The notes under the pieces were generated by a model. The model was not told where the DNA came from. It saw nothing but the letters and a program-made list of their open reading frames with translations, and did not search any database. A stretch of 24,737 nucleotides of DNA from IMG/VR virus record IMGVR_UViG_3300020438_005126, positions 1 to 24,737 of that record; one strand, given 5' to 3'. The translations under genes and the position numbers were made by a program. This stretch comes from a virus. Shown here piece after piece: positions 16,125 through 23,397 of the stretch. The stretch's first letter is position 1; every line of letters starts with the position of its first letter.

Positions 16125-16933
16125 ACACCTTCAATATATTCTTTTACAGTTTTAAACTGTATATCAAAAATATTTAGTAACTTGGTTATATCTGCACAGG
16201 TATATTCTTGATATTGCCCTTGTAATTCCTCCGGCATTGGAATATACTTTATATCTGCATTATATTTTTTTGCAATTATTTCTGCAACTGTTTGGAAACT
16301 GGTTGCAGAGCCTGTACCAATATTGTACAAGCCAGACTCTTTAACATGCAGCATCATTTGCTCATGTATGTCACACACATCACCTACAAAGATAAAATCT
16401 CTTAGGTACTTGTCACTGTTTTCAAACAAAGTAATAACACTTTCTTCCTCTGCTTGTTTTGTAAACTTTGTTATAGGACTTGCCTGTGTGCCCTTGTGTT
16501 CTTCTCTAGGTCCGTATACATTAAAATATCTCATACCCTGTACACATACCTTATGTTTTTGTTGCCATATCCATCTATCAAATAGATACTTGCTCCAAGC
16601 ATAAGGACTCTGAGGTTGTTTAGGATCATCTTCTCCAAACTTTTCATATGGTCCATATACACTTGCACTAGATGCATATTGAAAATTTACACCTTTAGAA
16701 TTACATTCATTGAATATCCATTTAGAAAATTCATAGTTTTGTGACATAATCTTGTCAACATCTCTTTCGCTAGTACTAGATATTGCTCCTAGATGTATTA
16801 CCCAATCATATCCGTCAACACAAGGCTTATGATTTTCATCATAATCATAGCCATGAACTTCGTGTTCTGTTTGTAAATGATCAATTAGATGTTTTGCAAT
16901 AAACCCTTTTTCTCCAGTAATTAATATTATCAT
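16121..16933 (-). CDS. hldD: HldD-like ADP-glycero-manno-heptose 6-epimerase
   Basis: A 270-residue short-chain dehydrogenase/epimerase. The NAD(P)-binding loop is TGEKGFIAK (6-14). HLGAISSTSERDVD (47-60), YASSASVYG (86-94) and the catalytic Tyr111-x3-Lys115 in SPYAWSKYLFD follow. The distinctive HldD wording continues with MRYFNVYGPREEHKG, FENSDKYLRDFIFVGDV, GLYNIGTG and YTCADITKL. HldD converts ADP-D-glycero- to ADP-L-glycero-beta-D-manno-heptose. It is shorter than the usual 308-330 residues but complete in motifs. Its start overlaps the kinase stop (ATGA), and its stop overlaps the gmhB-like stop on the other strand. Last gene of the minus-strand heptose operon. Confidence 0.88.
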   Translation of the reverse strand: MIILITGEKGFIAKHLIDHLQTEHEVHGYDYDENHKPCVDGYDWVIHLGAISSTSERDVDKIMSQNYEFSKWIFNECNSKGVNFQYASSASVYGPYEKFGEDDPKQPQSPYAWSKYLFDRWIWQQKHKVCVQGMRYFNVYGPREEHKGTQASPITKFTKQAEEESVITLFENSDKYLRDFIFVGDVCDIHEQMMLHVKESGLYNIGTGSATSFQTVAEIIAKKYNADIKYIPMPEELQGQYQEYTCADITKLLNIFDIQFKTVKEYIEGV

Positions 16934-17685
16934 ATTTGTTTTAGATCCTCTTCTGTAAGTACGTATACTCCGCTGTGTTGCACAGATAATGCTGCGGCGT
17001 TATTAGCGTGCATAATTGACTGTTCTATGTTGTTGCAGTTTAAATATGAATATGCAAGCACAGATAAAAATGTATCTCCAGCACCGCATACATCGTGAAC
17101 TTCAACTACAGGTGCATTATAAGTATTACCTTTGTATGTAGCACCTTGTTTACCTTTTGTTACTATTAAATCGCTACAAAAGGTTTTTGCACGATTATAT
17201 TCAAGATCGTTTATTTTAAGTATGCAGCCTTCAAATTTATCAAGATAAAGTTTTTTAGTATCAACAAATACAGGCCCTTTAAATTTACTACGTAGACTTA
17301 TAATTAAATCTTCAGTTACAAATCCTTTGTTATAGTCACTTATTACTATAGCATCATAGTCTAAATTATGAAATTCAACGTTGCAAGATTTGACTTTGTC
17401 TTCTTTGTCAACTCTTATTAAATGCTGTCCTGATCTGTAATCAATATATCTTGATTTAGTTATTTGTTCTTTGTTTGTAACAAACTCTACATCGCACCCA
17501 AATGCTAATAAGTTTTCATTAACATTAGCAGCCATGCCAGGATTTATTTTTGTATTTTTATATTGAAATACAGGAACGGGTGCTTCGGGACTTATACGAT
17601 CAGTACTACCATAATGGTATTCGTCAGTACAACTATCCCCGATTAATAATATCTTGTATTTTTTTTGTTGTTGAATAACCATCAT
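16930..17685 (-). CDS. hldE1: PfkB-family heptose-7-phosphate kinase, HldE N-terminal-domain-like
   Basis: A 251-residue stand-alone sugar kinase. It matches the first domain of HldE/RfaE: ILLIGDSCTDEYHYG (12-26) and DRISPEAPVPVF (29-40), NPGMAANVNENL (48-59, where most members have GG), RYIDYRSGQHLIRVD (79-93), ISDYNKGFV (115-123) and CGAGDTFLS (200-208) with catalytic Asp204. It would phosphorylate D-glycero-D-manno-heptose 7-phosphate at C1. At 251 residues it is well short of the roughly 315-residue HldE kinase domain. In E. coli this domain is fused to the adenylyltransferase; here they are separate and the order is reversed. The start overlaps the upstream gene by 53 bases; an ATG at 17682 is an alternative. 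Function is well supported by motifs, substrate by context. Confidence 0.85.
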   Translation of the reverse strand: MMVIQQQKKYKILLIGDSCTDEYHYGSTDRISPEAPVPVFQYKNTKINPGMAANVNENLLAFGCDVEFVTNKEQITKSRYIDYRSGQHLIRVDKEDKVKSCNVEFHNLDYDAIVISDYNKGFVTEDLIISLRSKFKGPVFVDTKKLYLDKFEGCILKINDLEYNRAKTFCSDLIVTKGKQGATYKGNTYNAPVVEVHDVCGAGDTFLSVLAYSYLNCNNIEQSIMHANNAAALSVQHSGVYVLTEEDLKQI

Positions 17686-18412
17686 TTATCTCATAAAATT
17701 CGATTGCGTTACAATGTTCTGCACCTACAATTCTCTTATCTTTGTAATCACTGCCTTTTACCATTATATCAGGATTATATTCTTTTATAATATCTACTAG
17801 TTCTTGTTCTGAATCAAAATAAGAAATATCATCAACTGCTTTTAAATTAGACAGTAAGTTTAGTCTTTCATCTAAAGAATTAATAGGTCTATCCGAACCT
17901 TTTAATTGTTTAATTCTATCATCACTATCTATAGCAACTAACAAATGATCTCCTAATGATTTTGCATAGTTTAATAATTCAATATGTCCTTTATGAATAA
18001 TATCAAAACTACCATTTACAATAATTTTTTTGCCTGACTGCTGACTGCTACCTGGAAAAACTCTGTAGTTGTCTTCAACACTGTCGGCTGTGCTTACTTC
18101 AAATATTTCACTCATTTCTTCAAGTGCTTCTAGTTGATGTGGCTGTAAAGGAGGATTGTGCCACTTGTCGCCTGCTACTAATTCTTTTGTATGTACCGTT
18201 GCATCTTTAGTATCAATCCATTTAAGCAAAAATTTACCCGAATTTACAAACCATGTTTCTTCTTTTTCTTTATGAAAATGCATGCTAAATTTAGCACCTA
18301 CTTTTTCAAATACCATAATCTTTCCACAGTACTTTTCATTAGTGGCCCATATTAATTCATAGCCCCAACCTTTTTTAATTTTTCCTTCTAAACGTGTATG
18401 CATTTTATCCAT
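17633..18412 (-). CDS. hldE2: Cupin fused to HldE C-terminal-like heptose-1-phosphate adenylyltransferase
   Basis: A 259-residue fusion. Residues 1-120 form a cupin of the mannose-6-phosphate-isomerase type II kind: KGWGYELIW, the metal motif HFHKEKEETW (His45, His47, Glu51 or Glu52) and distal His92 in PPLQPHQLEAL. Residues 128-259 form a nucleotidyltransferase: NGSFDIIHKGH (133-143, HxGH at 140-143), LLVAIDSDDRIKQLKGSDRPIN, MVKGSDYKDKRIVG and YSTTKKI (246-252), each matching HldE's second domain. That half would join ATP and heptose 1-phosphate to form ADP-heptose. The cupin could isomerise or epimerise a sugar, or bind it; this is inference. Start at 18412 is the first ATG; the ATG at 18403 is possible. 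First gene of the heptose operon, behind a minus-strand late-type promoter motif. Confidence 0.85.
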   Translation of the reverse strand: MDKMHTRLEGKIKKGWGYELIWATNEKYCGKIMVFEKVGAKFSMHFHKEKEETWFVNSGKFLLKWIDTKDATVHTKELVAGDKWHNPPLQPHQLEALEEMSEIFEVSTADSVEDNYRVFPGSSQQSGKKIIVNGSFDIIHKGHIELLNYAKSLGDHLLVAIDSDDRIKQLKGSDRPINSLDERLNLLSNLKAVDDISYFDSEQELVDIIKEYNPDIMVKGSDYKDKRIVGAEHCNAIEFYEINDGYSTTKKIQDIINRG

Positions 18413-18425
18413 TATATGTGTACTT

Positions 18426-18436
18426 TATTATTTATC
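18426..18436 (-). promoter_or_regulatory. Putative late promoter for the heptose operon (GATAAATAATA, minus strand)
   Basis: Read on the minus strand, GATAAATAATA ends 14 bases before the ATG at 18412. It matches seven of the eight bases of TATAAATA. No clear ribosome site follows. Confidence 0.45.
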
Positions 18437-18477
18437 TTGTTCTTGTAACCCACAAAAAATAATAATGACGCATATGG

Positions 18478-18488
18478 ATAAATATTAT
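18478..18488 (+). promoter_or_regulatory. Putative late promoter (ATAAATATTAT) for the right fibre block
   Basis: The 11-mer is identical to the one at 9641-9651. It is followed by a GGAGAG ribosome site (18495-18500) and the ATG at 18511. With the minus-strand motif at 18426-18436 it makes the 98-base gap a divergent promoter region. Confidence 0.55.
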
Positions 18489-18510
18489 GGTAACGGAGAG
18501 AATATAAAAT

Positions 18511-19944
18511 ATGTCACTAATTCCAATTTTTCCTGGCGTAAGAATAGTACCTAGAGATGAAGATTATCTTGATAGAAAATCAGGCTCTCGTGGTGAAATT
18601 TTCTTCGATAAGGATAATCAATCACTTAGAATATTCGATGGTGCCAACGTTGGCGGAACACATATTCTAACACCTACAAACGTAGCAAAACAAATTACAT
18701 CTTCGGGTGTTGCAACAGTTACTTTTAGTACAACAGTTGCAAGAAATGCTGGAGATACAGCAAATGTATATTATTATAACGGAGTTGAAAATCCTGAACT
18801 AACACTAGTTGTTGGTTATACATATGTATTTGATCAAACAGATTTAACAAATTTATATTTTCCTAACAGTAACGGAACAACATTAAACCAACACCCTTTG
18901 AACTTTAGTTCAGATGATGCTAACGGCGAATTAGGTAGTGGTACTACATATCTTAATAATGTTCTTTATATAATAGACGGCGTTACTGTAAACAAAACAA
19001 CATATTACGAAAAATTTGCTACTGCAACTACACGCTCTGTACAAATTACAGTAACAAGCAATACTCCGGCAACACTTTATATATGGTGTAAAAATCATAG
19101 TGGCATGGGTAATAGTATAACTGTAGCCGAGCCAGGTGCCGGCGGCGGAGGCGCAAGTCTTGCAGTGTCTGATACTGCTCCTAGCAGTCCTACACAAGGA
19201 GATATTTGGTATAATAGCACAAGTGCAAAACTATATGTGTATGTACAAGATACTGACAGCAGTCAATGGGTACAACCTGCTGCTCCTGCTCCAGGAACAC
19301 TATTAGGATTAGGTATTGCAGACGGAACAAACGGACAGGCACTGAAAACAGACGGTGCTGGTAACTTCTCGTTTGGCGATGTGTCGTCAACCTTTGCTGA
19401 TTTAACAGGCAAGCCGACTACTATTGCAGGGTATGGAATTACTGATGCACTAGCATTAGGTACAAGTAGTACAACTGCTCTTGCAGGCAATACTGCTTTA
19501 TATGCTAACAGTGATGTTGATACACATCTAAATCAATCAAACCCTACAAGTGGTTATGTACTAAGTTGGAACGGTTCAGATTATGCTTGGGTGGCAAACT
19601 CAAGTGCGGCAGGCGGCAGTACAACTCAGGTACAATTTAATAATGCAGGTGCATTTAACGGCGACAGTGATTTTACATACAACAGTACTACTAATACATT
19701 AACTGTTCCCAACATAAGTTCATCATTAACTTCTGGACTTGGTGTTACTAACTTAACAAGTGCAAGTACAATAACACTTACAACCACAGACGGTGTAAGA
19801 GTTACCGGTGCTCCATTTAGATTACCAAGTTTTACTACAACAGAAAAAAATGCACTAACATCTGCAAACGGTGACATGATATATGACACTACGTTGAACA
19901 AAGCACAGGTATACGAAAACGGTGGCTGGGCGAGCTTAGTATAA
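18511..19944 (+). CDS. Tail fibre/structural protein with cupredoxin-like domain
   Basis: A 477-residue virion protein. N-terminal PIFPGVRIVPRDEDYLDRKS and GEIFFDKDNQSLRIFDG (1-45) form a typical marine-phage fibre attachment segment. Residues about 90-210 form a cupredoxin-like domain: YVFDQ, HPLNF with His128, and YIWCKNHSGMGN with Cys193, His196 and Met199. The Cys-x2-His-x2-Met spacing is that of amicyanin and pseudoazurin. A GAGGGGAS linker follows, then fibre repeats (SPTQGDIWYNSTSAKLYVYV, FADLTGKPTTIAGYGITDAL, YVLSWNGSDYAW) and a terminal GDMIYDTTLNKAQVYENGGWASLV. A GGAGAG ribosome site precedes the ATG. The stop overlaps the protease start (TAATG). Copper binding is not proven. Confidence 0.8.
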   Translation: MSLIPIFPGVRIVPRDEDYLDRKSGSRGEIFFDKDNQSLRIFDGANVGGTHILTPTNVAKQITSSGVATVTFSTTVARNAGDTANVYYYNGVENPELTLVVGYTYVFDQTDLTNLYFPNSNGTTLNQHPLNFSSDDANGELGSGTTYLNNVLYIIDGVTVNKTTYYEKFATATTRSVQITVTSNTPATLYIWCKNHSGMGNSITVAEPGAGGGGASLAVSDTAPSSPTQGDIWYNSTSAKLYVYVQDTDSSQWVQPAAPAPGTLLGLGIADGTNGQALKTDGAGNFSFGDVSSTFADLTGKPTTIAGYGITDALALGTSSTTALAGNTALYANSDVDTHLNQSNPTSGYVLSWNGSDYAWVANSSAAGGSTTQVQFNNAGAFNGDSDFTYNSTTNTLTVPNISSSLTSGLGVTNLTSASTITLTTTDGVRVTGAPFRLPSFTTTEKNALTSANGDMIYDTTLNKAQVYENGGWASLV

Positions 19945-21536
19945 TGAGTGAAAAAGAATACGTAGTAATTGTAAAAGCCGATGTTGATCTTGAAGCATTT
20001 GATGCTGAAGTAGCCGCAGATACAGGTGCAGGACAGATACCTAATAGAGCTGTTACAATAGCCAATCCAAGAATTGGATCCAAGCGTATGACACATTGGA
20101 TGCTCACAGACGAAGAAGCAGAAACTTTAGCACAAGACGAAAGAGTAGTTGCTGTAGAGATTCCACCAGATCAAAGAGATGATATTAGTATAGGACTTCA
20201 TGCAAGTCAAACAGGAACTTTCCAAAGACAGTCTGGAAATAATTCAACTTGGGTAAATTGGGGATTGCGTAGATGTATCGAAGAAAAAAATGATGACATA
20301 TTTGACAATGCAACTACACTTACAGGTGACTATCTTTATGCTTTAGACGGAACAGGCGTTGACTTTATTGTACAGGACTCGGGTATACAAGCAGACCATC
20401 CAGAATTTCAAGATGCTGCAGGTGTAAGTAGAGTGCAACAAATTGATTGGTTTGCAGGAAGCGGTATTGTTGGTGAAACACAAGACTCAAACTTTTACAC
20501 AGACTATGACGCACACGGTACTCATTGTGCAGGAATATCAGTTGGAAAAACATTTGGCTGGGCAAAAAATGCAAGAATATATGCTCAAAAATTAGGCGGC
20601 TTAGAAGGCGCAGCAGATCCAAATAATGGTATTAGTATTAGTAATGCATTTGATTGTATAAGAATTTGGCACAACAATAAATCAGGTGCTGATGCAAACA
20701 GACCTACTGTTGTTAACATGAGTTGGGGATACGGAACTACACGAACTGGAGACCCAACCGTAGGAACATACAGAGGAACTGCTTGGACATACGGTGTTGA
20801 TTATACTACTCGAGCAGCGTTAGAAGCAGCAACTGGAGTAAATGAAAATAGAACAACTTCTGGAGGAGCACCGGCAGTTAAACTGAGTGTCAGAGTAGCA
20901 TCGGTTGATGCTGAAATAGAAGATATGATATCAGCAGGAATACACGTAGTAATTGCAGCAGGTAATAACTATAACAAAGTAGAAGCATCCGGCGGCACAG
21001 ATTATGACAATGAAGTAACATTTGGTTCAGCAGTAAATTATCATAGAGGCAGTTCACCGTATAGCTCAAATGCATACATGGTTGCTAGTTTAGATAGCAG
21101 TACACAATCTTCAATTGTGCCAGGAGGCACAAATGTAAAAGATCGAACAAGTATATTTTCAAGTAGAGGACCAGGATGTAATATATGGGCACCAGGTTCA
21201 GATATTATGAGTGCTTGTAGTACTCCGTATAATACTTCTAAATTTGCACCAATAGCATACTTTGATAATGGCAGTTTTTATCAAATGAGCATAAGCGGAA
21301 CATCTATGGCAGCACCACAAGTTGCAGGACTATTATGTTTACATTTAGAATCAGATCCAACACTTACTCCGGCACAATTAAAATCAAAAATTTTATCAGA
21401 TGCAAAAAGTGTTGTGCATAGTACAGGCACAAGTTCCGACTATAATCAGATAAGTACAAGTACGTTCGGGCAAAGTACAAAAATAATATATAGTAGATAT
21501 GCAAGTGCAAATGCATTTGCTATAACAAAGGAATAG
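19944..21536 (+). CDS. Subtilisin-like serine protease (family S8) with I9-like propeptide
   Basis: A 530-residue protease. Residues 1-75 (EYVVIVKADVDLEAF ... DERVVAVEIPPD) look like an inhibitor-I9-type propeptide. The catalytic triad is complete: Asp145 in VQDSGIQADHPEF, His191 in DAHGTHCAGISVG and Ser454 in SGTSMAAPQVAGLL, with oxyanion Asn341 in VIAAGNN. No signal peptide or membrane segment is seen, so it is used in the cell or carried in the particle. It is sandwiched between two fibre genes that share the cupredoxin-like domain, and it is coupled to the first by TAATG and lies 11 bases before the second. It may mature fibre proteins, or act on host-surface proteins during adsorption; both are inference. 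The enzyme class is certain from the motifs. Confidence 0.93.
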   Translation: MSEKEYVVIVKADVDLEAFDAEVAADTGAGQIPNRAVTIANPRIGSKRMTHWMLTDEEAETLAQDERVVAVEIPPDQRDDISIGLHASQTGTFQRQSGNNSTWVNWGLRRCIEEKNDDIFDNATTLTGDYLYALDGTGVDFIVQDSGIQADHPEFQDAAGVSRVQQIDWFAGSGIVGETQDSNFYTDYDAHGTHCAGISVGKTFGWAKNARIYAQKLGGLEGAADPNNGISISNAFDCIRIWHNNKSGADANRPTVVNMSWGYGTTRTGDPTVGTYRGTAWTYGVDYTTRAALEAATGVNENRTTSGGAPAVKLSVRVASVDAEIEDMISAGIHVVIAAGNNYNKVEASGGTDYDNEVTFGSAVNYHRGSSPYSSNAYMVASLDSSTQSSIVPGGTNVKDRTSIFSSRGPGCNIWAPGSDIMSACSTPYNTSKFAPIAYFDNGSFYQMSISGTSMAAPQVAGLLCLHLESDPTLTPAQLKSKILSDAKSVVHSTGTSSDYNQISTSTFGQSTKIIYSRYASANAFAITKE

Positions 21537-21547
21537 AGGGCAGGAAT

Positions 21548-23128
21548 ATGGCAATAAACTTTCCGGGTACACCGGCACTTAATGATACATTTACAGAAGG
21601 TAGTACTACTTGGCAGTATGATGGTACTACTTGGAATGTAACTTCTTCTCCGGCAGCAGCCCCGAATATTTTTACAAGATTTAATGCTGATACAGGATTT
21701 ACTGAAGCCAATATTCCTACAGATAGTCTTACAGTTGCTGGTGGTACTAATGTAACTACTGCAATAGTAGGCGATACAATTACGATTAATGGTACAGCCG
21801 GCGGTGGAAATGCATTTGGCACTATAACTGCTGATGAAGGTTCAACAGTAGCGGCAAGTATAAATGATACACTTAATATAGCAGGCGGTACTAATATAGC
21901 AACTGCTATTGCTACAGACTCAGATATTGTAACAGTTAATATGAGTACATTTAGTGTAGACTTTTTATCAGATGTTGATACAACAACATCACCACCAAGT
22001 ACAGGTAGTGTATTAAAATGGGACGGAGCAAAGTGGGCACCAGGAACTGATGCTACTACTGGTGGCGGCGGCACTGATGCAGATACTCTTGACGGGCAAG
22101 ACGGATCATATTATCTTAATTACAATAATTTAAATAACAAACCTACAATTTTAGCGTTATCGGCTTTAAGTGTAGGTGTTGAGAATAGTGCTAGTGGTAA
22201 CGGTGCAATTAGTTACAACAACAGTACTGGAGAATTCAAATTTACACCACCAACTGCCGCAGGTATTGGTGCAATAACTTCAGAAACAAATGATTTAACA
22301 GCAGCGGTTACATGGGCAGATGTGCCAAATACAAATATTACACAATCAAGTGTAACACAGCATCAAGCAGCATTAAGTATTACTGAAAGTCAAATAAGTG
22401 ATTTAGGAACATATCTAAGTAGTAGTTCAAGCATAAATGCACTTAGTGATGTGAATACTAGTAGTGCAAGTACAGACGACGTTTTACAATGGAACGGGGC
22501 TAGTTGGGTACCTTCTGCGTCAGCAGGCGGCGGCGATGCAAATCAAAATGCATTTAGTAAAATTTCAGTTACAGGGCAGAGTGATGTAGATGCTGACACA
22601 ACAACTGATACAGTAACTTTTGCAGGCGCCAGCGGCATTACAATTACAACTAACGCTGCATCGGACATTGTAACATTTACTGGACCAGGAACAATTGTTA
22701 CTGCGTTTAGTGGATTGTCAGATGCAATTACTGCTCAACTTACAATAGATAAATTATATCTTCCAGCAATTACTAGATTAGATGTAACTGCAAATGGTTC
22801 AGGTGCATATAGATTTGATCAATACGGAAGCACTGATAACCCTACATTATATGGAATCAATGGAACAACAATTGCATTTAACCTTAGTGCTATGTCTTCT
22901 AGTCATCCGTTCCTTATTCAAAATTCGTCAGGTGTTAACTACAGTACTGGATTAATTCATGTAGCAACTAACGGAACATGTAGTGTTGGTTCTGCTGCAC
23001 AAGGTAAGGAAAGCGGTACGTTATATTGGAAAATACCATCTAGTATTAGTGGTACTTACAGATATCAGTGTTCATTACATGGTGCAATGGTAGGAGCAAT
23101 AATTGTTAAGAACTTTGGTTCAATTTAA
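21548..23128 (+). CDS. Tail fibre/structural protein with C-terminal cupredoxin-like domain
   Basis: A 526-residue virion protein. The N-terminus (INFPGTPALNDTFTEGSTTWQYDGTTW) is a fibre module common in marine phages. Repeats with a VLKWDGAKWAPG/VLQWNGASWVPS core recur at residues about 154-165 and 313-324, along with DADTLDGQDGSYYLNYNNLNNKP. Short beta repeats (TVAGGTNVTTAIVGDTITING and relatives) fill the shaft. The C-terminal domain (about 395-526) is cupredoxin-like: HPFLIQ with His453, then YQCSLHGAMVG with Cys508, His511 and Met514. The ligand pattern matches the one at 18511 but sits at the other end of the protein. An AGGGCAGG ribosome site precedes the ATG. Its stop overlaps the stop of the opposing gene. 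Confidence 0.8.
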   Translation: MAINFPGTPALNDTFTEGSTTWQYDGTTWNVTSSPAAAPNIFTRFNADTGFTEANIPTDSLTVAGGTNVTTAIVGDTITINGTAGGGNAFGTITADEGSTVAASINDTLNIAGGTNIATAIATDSDIVTVNMSTFSVDFLSDVDTTTSPPSTGSVLKWDGAKWAPGTDATTGGGGTDADTLDGQDGSYYLNYNNLNNKPTILALSALSVGVENSASGNGAISYNNSTGEFKFTPPTAAGIGAITSETNDLTAAVTWADVPNTNITQSSVTQHQAALSITESQISDLGTYLSSSSSINALSDVNTSSASTDDVLQWNGASWVPSASAGGGDANQNAFSKISVTGQSDVDADTTTDTVTFAGASGITITTNAASDIVTFTGPGTIVTAFSGLSDAITAQLTIDKLYLPAITRLDVTANGSGAYRFDQYGSTDNPTLYGINGTTIAFNLSAMSSSHPFLIQNSSGVNYSTGLIHVATNGTCSVGSAAQGKESGTLYWKIPSSISGTYRYQCSLHGAMVGAIIVKNFGSI

Positions 23129-23397
23129 GATTTTTGTATTTGATCCCAATCACGAAGTTTTCTCTCAATAACTTTTCTTACTTCGGCAATTCCGTCTTTG
23201 TGATCGTTTCCTAATCTGATACTTTTAGAATATATCATTTCAGCATGCTCTTTGTCAAATGCTTTTACATGTGCAACTAACTTGTTAAGAAAATTTTCTA
23301 ATTGATTTTTCATTTTCTCATCAGTAATTTTTTCAATTTTATTTTTGTAATTGTTATAATCATGTTGAAATGATTCAGACTCATATATTGACAGCAT
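23125..23397 (-). CDS. Small helical protein of unknown function
   Basis: A 90-residue, mostly helical, highly charged protein (YESESFQHDYNNYKNKIEKITDEK ... EVRKVIERKLRDWDQIQKS). It has alternating Lys/Glu and heptad-like stretches, suggesting a helical bundle or coiled coil, and no catalytic motif. It reminds me of small proteins next to structural genes in T4-like marine phages, but I cannot name a function. Its start overlaps the Nudix-like gene by 17 bases, so it is co-translated. No terminator hairpin is visible where it meets the fibre gene. Confidence 0.65.
   Translation of the reverse strand: MLSIYESESFQHDYNNYKNKIEKITDEKMKNQLENFLNKLVAHVKAFDKEHAEMIYSKSIRLGNDHKDGIAEVRKVIERKLRDWDQIQKS

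Noticed and set aside
9684-18412. A bacterial LPS locus (host contig or prophage flank) rather than phage cargo
   Set aside because: Phage structural genes of the same style and base composition lie on both sides, late-type promoter motifs are shared across the borders, and no integrase or att-like repeat is seen.
23120-23135. Terminator between the converging genes at 23125-23128 (and likewise at 16121-16124)
   Set aside because: The stops overlap and no GC-rich hairpin followed by a T run is visible at either junction.
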